Positions 10,454-19,800 of a stretch of 64,000 bases of DNA are shown here, piece after piece. The notes under the pieces were generated by a model that saw only the letters and a list, made by a program, of their open reading frames with translations, had not been told where the DNA came from and did not search any database. The DNA lies in assembly GCA_021496925.1 (NCBI GenBank), contig CP053915.1:744001-808000 (forward strand). Reading direction: 5' to 3'. Positions within the stretch are counted from its first letter, which is position 1, and every line of letters begins with the position of its first letter. Source of the DNA: Acidovorax sp. YS12 (GTDB taxonomy: Bacteria; Pseudomonadota; Gammaproteobacteria; Burkholderiales; Burkholderiaceae_C). A program made the position numbers and the translations under genes.

Positions 10454-12502
10454 ATGCTGGAGCGGTACTTTTTATTCGACCCGTCGTCCGCGCCATTGCT
10501 GCACGGCGACCACCACCACGGGCTGATGCTGCTGTCGGTGGCCGTCGCCATTGCTTCATCCGCTCTGGCGCTGTACCTGTCCAAGCTGGCGCGCCAGCCC
10601 ACGGCGGCCTCGCGGCGGCAACTCACCCTGGCCAGCGGCGGCGTCGCCATGGGGGTCGGCATCTGGGCCATGCACTTCATCGGCATGCTGGCGTTCGATC
10701 TGCCCGTGCGCGTCACCTACCACCTGCCCCTCACCCTGCTGTCGCTGTTGCCGGGGCTGGCCGCGTCATGGCTGGCCTTGTGGCTGCTGGCGCAGCCGAA
10801 CGTGCGCTTTTCGCAGCTGCTGCTGGGCGGAACACTGATGGCCCTGGGCATCGGCGCCATGCACTACAGCGGCATGGCGGCCATGCAGCTCACCCCGCTG
10901 CTGCGCTACGACCCGCTGCTGTTTGCCCTCTCCCTGGCCGTGGCTGTCGTGCTGGCCGTGCTGGCGCTGTGGCTGCGCTTTGCCTTGCCGCAATGGATAC
11001 AGCTGCCTGACTGGCAAACGACCCTGCTGGCCGCCATTGCCATGGGCCTGGCGATTTCCGGCATGCACTACAGCGCCATGGCCGCCGCCCGCTTCATCGG
11101 GGAGCCCGACGCCCTGCATCCGGGCGACGATGCCTGGAAACTCACCCTGGCCCTGGCCGTGGCGCTGACCACCGCCGGCATCAGCAGCCTGATGGGCGCG
11201 CTCAATGCCCTGCTGCGCTACCGCGACCTGTACCGCCAGATCGACCAAAGCGAGGCGCGCCTGCGCGCGCTGGTCGATACCGCCGTGGACGGCATCATCA
11301 CCATCAACCAGCGCGGACTGGTGCGCAGCTTCAACCGGGCCGCGCAGGGCATGTTCGGCTGGACGCCCGGGGAAGTGCTGGGCCGCAACATCACCATGCT
11401 GATGCCCGAGCCCTACAGCAGCCAGCACGACGGCTACCTGGAGCGCTACATGCACACCCAGGTGCCGCACATCATCGGCACGGGCCGGGAAGTGCTCGGC
11501 CTGCGCAAGGACGGCTCCACCTTTCCCATGCGCCTGGCCGTGGGCCGGGCCGATTCGCGCGGGGAACTGCTGTTCGTCGGTTTCGTCGTCGACTTGACCC
11601 TGCTCAAGCAGGCACAGGAGCAATTGCGCATCGCCGCCAGCGTGTTCCACCACAGCTACGAGGCCGTGCTCATCCTCGACGCCCGGCACTGCATCCAGGA
11701 ACTCAACCCGGCGTTCGAGCGCATCGCGGGCCTGCCGCGCGCCGATTGCCTGGGCCGCTCCGTGGAGAGCCAGCACCCCGGCACCGACTTCGGCCCCATC
11801 TGGCAGACCGTGGCCAGCGCAGGGTATTGGCAAGGGGAATTGACCACCCCCAGCGCCAACGCCGCGCTGCAGGTGCGCCGCGTCTCCATCGCCGCGGTGC
11901 GCGACGGCGGGTCCGATGCGGCCCACCATTTCATCGTCGTCATCAGCGACATCACACAGGCCAAGGCGTACGAGCGCGAGCTGGAGCGGATCGCGATGTA
12001 TGACAGCCTCACCGGCCTGCCCAACCGCCGCCTGCTCACCGACCGGCTCGAGCAGGCCGTACACCATGCGCAGCGCAACCAGCACCTGCTGGCAATCTGC
12101 TACCTCGACCTGGACGGCTTCAAGCAGGTCAACGACCAGTTCGGGCACGAAGCCGGCGACCAGCTCCTGATCACCGTGGGGCAGCGCATCCTGGCCCAGT
12201 TGCGCGCCGAAGACACGCTGGCGCGCCAGGGCGGGGACGAAATGGTGCTGCTGCTGGGCGACCTGCACGCCCCCGACGACAGCCTGCCGATCCTGCAGCG
12301 CATCCTGGAGGCCATCTGCCTGCCCATCGACCTGCCCGGCGGCCAGGCCCGCGTGTCGGCCAGCATGGGGCTGGCCATCTACCCGGTCGATGCCGACACG
12401 CCCGACCTGCTGCTGCGCCGCGCCGACCACGCCATGTACGAGGCCAAGCAAGCTGGCAAGAACCAGTGCCGCCGCTTTGGCGCCACGCTGCAGGGCGCGT
12501 GA
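10454..12502 (+). CDS. MHYT-PAS-GGDEF membrane diguanylate cyclase
   Basis: 682 residues; predicted to make c-di-GMP from two GTP at the inner membrane. The N-terminal MHYT sensor has seven hydrophobic helices and three signature motifs (MHFIGM near 74, MHYSGM near 136, MHYSAM near 205), proposed to bind copper and sense O2, CO or NO. PAS domains follow: one at about 275-385 (VDGIITINQRGLVRSFNRAA) and a second, weaker one at about 395-510. The GGDEF domain starts near 515 (YDSLTGLPNRRLLTDRLEQA). Its active site reads GGDEM, keeping the G-G-D-E core with a changed last residue. The inhibitory I-site RAED sits exactly five residues upstream, so product feedback is expected. There is no EAL domain. 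A GAGGGGGG ribosome site precedes the ATG. Cyclase activity is likely but not proven by sequence. Confidence 0.9.
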   Translation: MLERYFLFDPSSAPLLHGDHHHGLMLLSVAVAIASSALALYLSKLARQPTAASRRQLTLASGGVAMGVGIWAMHFIGMLAFDLPVRVTYHLPLTLLSLLPGLAASWLALWLLAQPNVRFSQLLLGGTLMALGIGAMHYSGMAAMQLTPLLRYDPLLFALSLAVAVVLAVLALWLRFALPQWIQLPDWQTTLLAAIAMGLAISGMHYSAMAAARFIGEPDALHPGDDAWKLTLALAVALTTAGISSLMGALNALLRYRDLYRQIDQSEARLRALVDTAVDGIITINQRGLVRSFNRAAQGMFGWTPGEVLGRNITMLMPEPYSSQHDGYLERYMHTQVPHIIGTGREVLGLRKDGSTFPMRLAVGRADSRGELLFVGFVVDLTLLKQAQEQLRIAASVFHHSYEAVLILDARHCIQELNPAFERIAGLPRADCLGRSVESQHPGTDFGPIWQTVASAGYWQGELTTPSANAALQVRRVSIAAVRDGGSDAAHHFIVVISDITQAKAYERELERIAMYDSLTGLPNRRLLTDRLEQAVHHAQRNQHLLAICYLDLDGFKQVNDQFGHEAGDQLLITVGQRILAQLRAEDTLARQGGDEMVLLLGDLHAPDDSLPILQRILEAICLPIDLPGGQARVSASMGLAIYPVDADTPDLLLRRADHAMYEAKQAGKNQCRRFGATLQGA

Positions 12503-12578
12503 AGACAGGCCACGGCGCTATCATTTGAAGATCGCCCGGGCCACCCCGGCCTGGCGCACTCCTGATACGTCTGCCTGC

Positions 12579-14423
12579 ATGACTGCCTCCGCCCCCGACC
12601 TGCGCACCATCCACACCCTGCCCGAACTGCTGGCCTGGCGTGCCGCCCAAACCCCGGACGCCGAGGCCTACCGGCATTTCGATCCCGCCGCCGGGCAATG
12701 GACCAGCCTGAGCTGGGCGCAGACCCGGGAGCGGGTGGCCCGCTGGAGCCGCGCCCTGGCCGCATCGAACCTGCCCCTTGGGGCGCGCGTCGCCATCCTG
12801 CTGCCGAATGGGCTGGATGCCATGAGCATCGACCAGGCCGTGCTGGCAACGGGCTGCGTGCCAGTGCCGCTGCACGCCATCGACAACCCGGGCAGCATCG
12901 CCTACATCCTGCAGGACGCGCAGGTCGCGCTGCTCGTCGTCGCCGAGCCGCAGCAATGGGAACGCATCCGCGACGTGGGCACGCCGCTGCCGCACCTGCA
13001 GCAGGTGGTGGTGACCGACCCGGCCCAGGCGCCCGCCCCCGGCGCGTCCACACAGGCGCCCACGCCAACGCCGGCCCTCACGGCGCTGGCCACCTGGCTG
13101 GCCCAGGCGGCGCCCACGCAGGCACTGCCCCCCGCGCCCGCTGCCGGGGACCTGGCCGCCATCGTCTACACCAGCGGCACCACCGGCAAGCCCAAGGGCG
13201 TGATGCTCACGCACGGCAACGTCATCGCCGACGTCAAGGCGGTGCTGGCACGCATCACGCCGGTGCCTGAGGACGTCTTCCTGTCCTTCCTGCCGCTGTC
13301 GCACACCTTCGAGCGCACCGGCGGGTACTACCTGCCCATGGCGGCGGGCAGTTGCGTGGCCTATGCGCGTTCGGTGGCCCTGCTGGGCGAAGACCTGAAG
13401 ACCGTCCAGCCCACGGTGCTGGTCTCGGTGCCGCGCATCTACGAGCGCGTGCATGCCAAGCTGATCGAGACGCTGTCGCCCTCGCCCTTCAAGCTGCGGC
13501 TGTTCGAGGCGGCGCAAGCCGTGGGCTGGCGGCGCTTTCGCGCCCGGCAGGGCCTGCCGGCGGCCGCGGACGACGGCCAGGGCGGCTGGCTGCGCCTGCT
13601 GCCGTGGCCGCTGCTGCGCGCGCTCGTGGCCCAGCCCTTGCTGGCGCAGTTCGGCGGGCGCGTGCGCGTGGCCGTGAGCGGCGGCGCACCGCTGTCGCCC
13701 GCCATCGCCCGCTGCTTCCTGGGCCTGGGCCTGCCGCTGGTGCAGGGCTACGGCATGACCGAGACCGCGCCCGTGGTCAGCGCCAACACGCTGGAGGACA
13801 ACGACCCCGCCACCGTGGGCCGCGCCCTGCCCGGCGTGGAGGTGCGCATCGGCGAGAACCGGGAGCTGCAGGTGCGCGGCCCCATCGTCATGAAAGGCTA
13901 CTGGAACCGCCCCGAGGACACCGCCCGCACCATCGGCCCCGAGGGCTGGCTGGGCACGGGCGACCAGGCCGAGATCGCCGATGGCCGCATCCGCATCCTG
14001 GGGCGGATCAAGGAAATCATCGTGACCTCCACCGGCGAGAAAGTGCCCCCGGGCGACCTGGAGCTCGCCATCACGTCCGACCCGCTGCTGGAGCAGGCCT
14101 TCGTCGTGGGCGAGCAGCGCCCGTTCATCGCCTGCATCGCCACGGTGCGCAAGGACGAATGGCGCCAGCTCGCCGAGGCGCTGGGGCTGGACCCCGACGA
14201 CCCGGCCAGCCTGGCCGACCCGACCGTGCAGCGCGCGGTGCTCGACCGCATCGAGCGCCGCACGTCCAGCTTCGCACGCTACGCCGTGCCGCGCGCGGTG
14301 CACCTGGTGCGCGATGTCTGGACGATCGACAACGGCCTGATGACGCCCACGCTCAAGCTCAAGCGCAACAACCTCATGGCGCATTACGGCCCGGTGATCG
14401 AGGCCATTTACCAGAAGCGCTGA
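12579..14423 (+). CDS. Long-chain acyl-CoA synthetase (AMP-forming)
   Basis: 614 residues; activates fatty acids to acyl-CoA through an acyl-adenylate. ANL-superfamily motifs: P-loop-like YTSGTTGKPKGVMLTH near residue 205, the FLPLSHTFERTGGYYLPMAAG block typical of the FadD15/FAA long-chain group, QGYGMTETAPVVS near 390, GWLGTGDQAEI, and the hinge GRIKEIIVTSTGEKVPPGDL near 480. The frame is open upstream, but the ATG at 12579 (MTASAPDLRTIHTLPELLAW) is the first sensible start. It lies 76 bases after the diguanylate cyclase gene, so co-transcription is possible. The C-terminal Lys region (TPTLKLKRNNLMAHY) is intact. Chain length preference cannot be read from sequence. Confidence 0.9.
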   Translation: MTASAPDLRTIHTLPELLAWRAAQTPDAEAYRHFDPAAGQWTSLSWAQTRERVARWSRALAASNLPLGARVAILLPNGLDAMSIDQAVLATGCVPVPLHAIDNPGSIAYILQDAQVALLVVAEPQQWERIRDVGTPLPHLQQVVVTDPAQAPAPGASTQAPTPTPALTALATWLAQAAPTQALPPAPAAGDLAAIVYTSGTTGKPKGVMLTHGNVIADVKAVLARITPVPEDVFLSFLPLSHTFERTGGYYLPMAAGSCVAYARSVALLGEDLKTVQPTVLVSVPRIYERVHAKLIETLSPSPFKLRLFEAAQAVGWRRFRARQGLPAAADDGQGGWLRLLPWPLLRALVAQPLLAQFGGRVRVAVSGGAPLSPAIARCFLGLGLPLVQGYGMTETAPVVSANTLEDNDPATVGRALPGVEVRIGENRELQVRGPIVMKGYWNRPEDTARTIGPEGWLGTGDQAEIADGRIRILGRIKEIIVTSTGEKVPPGDLELAITSDPLLEQAFVVGEQRPFIACIATVRKDEWRQLAEALGLDPDDPASLADPTVQRAVLDRIERRTSSFARYAVPRAVHLVRDVWTIDNGLMTPTLKLKRNNLMAHYGPVIEAIYQKR

Positions 14424-14438
14424 AATACCAGCCAAATC

Positions 14439-14480
14439 GGCTTCCAACGCTTGCCAGGCAAGCGCTGGAAGCCATCAAAA
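14439..14480. terminator. Repeat-derived hairpin between convergent genes
   Basis: Arms GGCTTCCAACGCTTGCC (14439-14455) and GGCAAGCGCTGGAAGCC (14457-14473) pair with one mismatch and are followed by ATCAAAAAGA. It sits between the ends of the acyl-CoA synthetase (plus) and the DUF1631 gene (minus) and probably terminates both. The core CGCTTGCC...GGCAAGCG links it to the dispersed palindromic repeat family. Confidence 0.7.
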
Positions 14481-14489
14481 AGAGAGTTA

Positions 14490-16748
14490 TCAGCCCTTCG
14501 GGGGCAAAGCGCGCAGGCTGCCCTCGGCCATCAGCTTGTCGCACATGCGCCGCGTCATGGACTGCGTGCTGCCATCCGGCGCGGTGAACAGGAACAGCGT
14601 CTGGTGCGGGCTGGCCCAGGTGAGCTGCGTGCGTACGGCGCGGCGCTGGCTGAGCAGCTCGAACCAGTCGCCGATGCTGAACGCCGCAGTGGCCTGCGCC
14701 ACCGGCTGCGCGGGCGCGCCGGCGTCCATATCCAGGTCGATGTCCACATGCTGCGGCGCAGCCTCGGCCTCGGCCGGGGGCGCCTGCTCCTCGGCGGCCG
14801 CCGCGGCGGCGGCCTGGGCCAGGGCCAGGACTTCGTCGTGGCGCTCCTGCAGCCGCGCCAGGAAGGACTGCACGTGCTCCTCGGAACGGCCGATGCCCAG
14901 CAGCCCGTGGCGCAAGGTCTCGCGCATGCCCGGCAGCGCCGCCGCCAGGCGCTGCGCATCGCTGCCCACCTGGCCGGGCTGCACGCTCCAGAACAGCTCC
15001 GGCACCAGTGCCAGATAGCCGCCCGGATCGTCCTCGGCGGGCGCATGGATCTGCGCCCACGCTGCCACTTCGGCCCAGGGCCCGGTGGCGAAATCCACAA
15101 TGTCGGCGGGCACCTGCCCGGTGTCCGCAAGCTTGCCGATGCCCTGCGCGATCTGCGCGGCCAGCTTGGCGCGCTGCTCCACCTGGCGCAGCGCCTGCGC
15201 CTTGGCCTCGCGCTGGGCGCGCTCCTTCCTGGCCTGCGCCTCCCAGGCGGTTTCAAGGGCCGTCAGCACCGAGGCGAAAGGCGCCGCGTCCTGGATGTTC
15301 TGGCCCGACAGGTGCACCACGGCCTCGTTGACCACGCGCATGAAGCGGCTGAAGCCCGTGGCGTCCTCGGACGCGAAGGAACGGCTGCGTTCGGTCACTT
15401 CGTCGAGCAGGCGCCGCGCGGGGTGCGTCTCGTCGTTGAAGAAAACGGGGTCGTGGCGCACCAGTTGCTGCAGCGCGGGCTCCAGGCTGCGCACGGCCCG
15501 CTGCACCGAGGGCAGCAGGCGCGCGTCCTGCACCAGGTGCGCCACCATGCGGCTCACCACCTCCTGCGCCGCCATGCCCGGATCGGCCGCCGGCGCGCCC
15601 GAGGGCACGGCGTACACCATGCCCGGCGCCAGCACCGGCACCGCCTGCACGCCGCCCGCGCCTGGCCACGCCACCAGGGGCGCCCCCTGGCTGGCCTGGG
15701 CCGGATGCGCCTGGGCCAGGCGGCCGACGATGCGCTCCAGCTCGGCGATGTCCTCCATGGCCTCGCTGGCCGCCATGGCCTGCTGCGCGTAGACACCGCC
15801 CTGCAGGCTGGGCTGCTGCGCCGCCAGGGCCCCTTGCGCGCTGACGGCGACCCGGTGCGGGTCCATGGGCTGCGACGCCAGCATCTGGCGCAGCATGCCC
15901 ACGGTGAGCAAGGCCTCCTCGGCCTCGGCCGCGGGGGAATAGCCCGAGCCCCAGCCGGTCATCGCACCGCTGCGGCTGTAGCCCGTCACGGCCAGGTCCG
16001 CGGCCATGCTGTGGCCGTACCCGGTGCCGTAGCCGCCGCCCTGCTGGCTGGCCGCGTAGCCGCCACCTTGCTGGCTGTGGCGCGCCATGCCCGGCCCGGC
16101 GGCCACGGCATAGCCCACCGGCTGCACGCCCTGCTCGCGCAGCGCCTTGGCGGTGCGCTCGTATTCCTCGGTGAGCAGCCGCCCCAGCGGATCGCGCAGG
16201 TGGCGCATCCACACCTGGCGCACGGCGCCGGACACGCCGGTCTCGCCCACCACCTGCTGCAGCGCGCGGATGTAGTTGTCCGGGCGCAGCGGATTGCGCT
16301 CGGGCTGCACGTTGCGCAGGCCCTGGGCCGCGCTGACCAGGGTGTTGAGCTCGGCCAGCGTGGCGTCGGTGGCATGCACAGCCAACTGCTGGGCGCGCGA
16401 GAACTCCACCTGCGCCTGCACCTGCGCATCGTCCATCAGCGAGAGTTCGCCGAAATCCATGCCCGTGGCCGTCGCGGGCATGGCCTTGGCGGGGGCCGGC
16501 CCCTCGGCGAAGATTTCCAGCAAGGCCATGGGATAGGCCTTGACCAGCGCGGGCGCATGCGCGCGCAGCAGGCGCAGGGCATCGGCCAGCTCGGTGCGCT
16601 GGTGCACGTCGCGCGTGGCCGCCTCGTCCGCCGTCAGCGCCGCCGCCGTGGCCTGAAGCAGTTGCTCCATCAGCGCCTCCCCCCTGCGGACGGCATTGAC
16701 GACGCATGCGCGGAAAACCGTTCTGGCGCTGGTCGCTGGAAGGGACAT
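14490..16748 (-). CDS. DUF1631 family protein
   Basis: 752 residues. I recognise DUF1631 from the pattern FGELSLMDDAQVQAQVEFSR (about residues 100-120), LNTLVSAAQGL, PLRPDNYIRALQQV and the C-terminal block FSIGDWFELLSQRRAVRTQL ... TRRMCDKLMAEGSLRALP. That block resembles the ends of other DUF1631 proteins and may be PilZ-like. The middle (about 245-290) is Gly/Ala/Tyr/Gln-rich low complexity (QQGGGYAASQQGGGYGTGYG). No membrane segment or signal peptide. Function unknown; in other genomes this family is often misnamed thymidine phosphorylase, which nothing here supports. The start is the ATG at 16748; a TTG at 16763 is in frame but less likely. It lies 105 bases downstream of the beta-helix/AAA+ gene on the same strand and may share its transcript. 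Confidence 0.8.
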   Translation of the reverse strand: MSLPATSARTVFRACVVNAVRRGEALMEQLLQATAAALTADEAATRDVHQRTELADALRLLRAHAPALVKAYPMALLEIFAEGPAPAKAMPATATGMDFGELSLMDDAQVQAQVEFSRAQQLAVHATDATLAELNTLVSAAQGLRNVQPERNPLRPDNYIRALQQVVGETGVSGAVRQVWMRHLRDPLGRLLTEEYERTAKALREQGVQPVGYAVAAGPGMARHSQQGGGYAASQQGGGYGTGYGHSMAADLAVTGYSRSGAMTGWGSGYSPAAEAEEALLTVGMLRQMLASQPMDPHRVAVSAQGALAAQQPSLQGGVYAQQAMAASEAMEDIAELERIVGRLAQAHPAQASQGAPLVAWPGAGGVQAVPVLAPGMVYAVPSGAPAADPGMAAQEVVSRMVAHLVQDARLLPSVQRAVRSLEPALQQLVRHDPVFFNDETHPARRLLDEVTERSRSFASEDATGFSRFMRVVNEAVVHLSGQNIQDAAPFASVLTALETAWEAQARKERAQREAKAQALRQVEQRAKLAAQIAQGIGKLADTGQVPADIVDFATGPWAEVAAWAQIHAPAEDDPGGYLALVPELFWSVQPGQVGSDAQRLAAALPGMRETLRHGLLGIGRSEEHVQSFLARLQERHDEVLALAQAAAAAAAEEQAPPAEAEAAPQHVDIDLDMDAGAPAQPVAQATAAFSIGDWFELLSQRRAVRTQLTWASPHQTLFLFTAPDGSTQSMTRRMCDKLMAEGSLRALPPKG

Positions 16749-16853
16749 GGTGGGGGAATGCAAAAAAAGCGAAGGAAACTGCCCGATGCTACTACCTGCA
16801 AGGGATTCTTTGCGTGTGTTGTGGCACGGCTGCCAGTTGGACGCCTTCTTCTC

Positions 16854-19800
16854 TCACAAATCGGCAATGTCCCGCGCCACGATCAGCGATGCCTGCGCAT
16901 CGGGCTCATGGGCCAGACGGCTGGCCTGGGCCTCCTTGACCCGCTCGAAAAGATTGCGCACCGTGCGCCCATTGCCAAAATGGGCGTCGCGGCGGCGGTG
17001 CATGTCTTCCAGCAAGGCCTGGGCACGGGCCAGGGCTTCGCCGTCGAGAACGAACCCCTGGGCCGCGCAGCACTGCTGGAAGATGCCCGACAACGCATCC
17101 GGCCCATAGTCCTCGAAGTGGATGCGCCGCATGAAGCGCGATTCCAGCCCCGGATTGGCGCCCAGGAATTCCGCCATCTGCCCGCCGTATCCGGCCACGA
17201 TCACGGCCAGCCGCTCGCGCTTGTCTTCCATGTGCTTGAGCAGGGCGTCGATGGCCTCGCGCCCGAAGTCCTGCGCGCCGCCCTGGGCCAGGGTGTACGC
17301 CTCGTCGATGAAGAGGATGCCGTCGAGCGCGTCCTTGACCTTCTCCCCGGTCTTGATGGCCGTTTGGCCCACGTACTGGCCGACCAGCGCGGCACGGTCC
17401 ACCTCCACCACATGGCCGCTGCGCAGCAGGCCCAGGGCCTGGTAGATGCGGCCGATCAGCCGCGCCACCGTGGTTTTGCCCGTGCCGGGGTTGCCGCTGA
17501 AGACCAGGTGCAGGTTGACCGCCTGCGCCCCCTGCGGCTGCCCCTGTGCGGCCCGGCGCGCATTGGCCTTGACCAGGTTCACCAGCTTGGCGACTTCAGC
17601 CTTCACTTCATCGAGGCCGACCATGGCGTTCAACTGCGCCAGCACCTGGTCCAGGCCATCCTCGGGGGCCAGTTGCAGCGTGGGAATGTCGGCGGGCAGC
17701 AGTTCCTGGATGTCGGCATGCTCGTCCTCGGCCACGCGCATGGCCTGGTGCTCAACCATGCTCTCGAACAGCTTGCGCATGTCGCGGGCATTGCCAAAGT
17801 TCTCGTCGCGCCGGCGGTGCAGGTCGGCAATGTGGCGCGTCAGCGCTTCATCGGCCGGCGTGCCGAAGTGATAGGCGTGTTCGTGCAACAGCTTGACCAG
17901 GATCTGCTTGAGCGCGGACGGGTCGTAGTCCTCGAAATCCAGGTAGCGCGTGAAGCGCGAGGCCAGGCCGGCATTCGCCTCGATGAAGCGGCGCATCGGC
18001 CCCGCGTAGCCCGCCACCACCACGGCCAGGCGGTCGCGGTGGTCTTCCAGGGCCTTGAGCAGCGCGTCGATGGCTTCGCGGCCAAAGTCCTTCTCGTTGC
18101 CCGGCTGGTTCAAGGCATAGGCCTCGTCGATGAAGAGCACGCCGTCCAGCGCTTCCTCCACGTGTTTCGCCACCAGCGGCGCGGTCTGGCCGATGTAGGG
18201 GGCCACCAGCTTGCCGCGGTCCACTTCCACCAGATGGCCTCTTTGAAGCAGCCCCAGTTCGGCATACACCTGCCCCAGCAGGCGCGCCACCGTGGTCTTG
18301 CCGGTGCCGGGGTTGCCGGTGAACACGCAGTGCAGCGTGACGGGCGCCACGGGCAGGCCCTGCTCCTTGCGGCGCCTTTGCACCGTGGCCAGGCGCGCCA
18401 GCTTGCGGATTTCGTCCTTGACGCCCTGCAGGCCGACCAGGCCGTCGAGCTGGGCCAGGGCATCGCCCGGCGCATCTGCGGGCGCGGCCGGTGCCACGGC
18501 AGGAGGCGCGGACGGCGCTGCGCCCTCGGCCTCGGCTGCGGCCATCTGCGCGAAGGTGCAGCGCGAAGGGGCAATGGCGCTGTCCTGGTCCGCCTTCCAG
18601 GCCCGCTTTTCATCGGCCTGCGCGAAATCGCAGCGCATCAGCATGGCGGTGCCGCCCTGGCGCGCCTCCACGTACGGCGGCTCGCCCCGGAAGGCTGCGT
18701 TGTGCACGCTGATCTGGCTGGCCTCGCCATGGACGAACGCGCCGCTGGCGCCGCAGTTCCACAGTGCGCCGCCATGCATCTCGATGCGCCCGCCACTTTG
18801 GGCCGCCGCGCCATTGCCCGCCGTGTCGTGCAGCTTGCTGCCGTGCATCTGTACCTGTGCCCCTTCCATCGCCATGACGCATGGGTACTGGGCATCCTGG
18901 CCGCCGCTGAAATCGCAGTCCTCCACCATTGCCTGTGCCTGGTTTCTGGCCAGGAGCCCATGGCGCGCCGTATCCCGCACCCTGCTCTTGCGCAGGGCCA
19001 GGCGGCTGGCGGCGTCCTGCACGTCCAGCGCGCTCACGCCGCAGCCCCACAGTTCGCAGTCCGCCACCTCGGCGCTGCCGCCTTCCTTGACCCAGACGCC
19101 ATGGGAGCCGGTATCGTGCAGCTTGCTGGCATGCACCTGGGCCTGTGCGCCCGTCCCAACGATGACCGCTGGATAGTCTTCTCCGCAGCGACTGAAATCG
19201 CAGCCTCTGATTTCCACCTGGGCCTGGGCATGGGCGAAGACAGCGTTCCGCGCCGTATCCCGCACCTGCGTCTGGTGGACGCGAAGAACGCTGCCCATGT
19301 CCTGGACCTCCAGCGCGCTATGGCCACACCCCCACAGTTCGCAGTCCGCCACTTCGGCGCTGCCGCCCTCGGTAACCCAGACGCCGCAGGAGGCGGCGTC
19401 ATGCAGCTTGCTGCCACGCACCTGGAGCAGCCCGCCCTTCGATGCCAGCAGCACGGTTTTCTTGCCGTTCGAGGAACCGCCCAGATCGCAGTCCTGCACC
19501 GCCACCCGCGCCTGGGCGTAGGCCCAGGCGGCAACGTCTCCCATGTCCCTGGCCTGGGTGCGCCGGAGGGTCAACTGGCTGTCGGGATCCTGGGCCATGA
19601 ACGCGGGTTTTCCGCTCGCCATGGAGATGCAGTCCTGCACTTCGGCCTGCCCGCCCCTGGACACGAACACCGCATTGCTTTCCCGGCTGCGGAAGGTGCA
19701 ATCGGCCAGCCGGCTCCAACCCTGCACGCTCACGCAGGCACCGTCGGTGCTGGCCATATCGCAGCCCAGCACGGTCGCCTGCGCGCCCGGCGCCACCCAC

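Noticed and set aside
18831..19418. CRISPR-like periodicity
   Set aside because: The units are about 285 bp, coding, and part of a solenoid protein. There are no short repeats with unique spacers and no cas genes.
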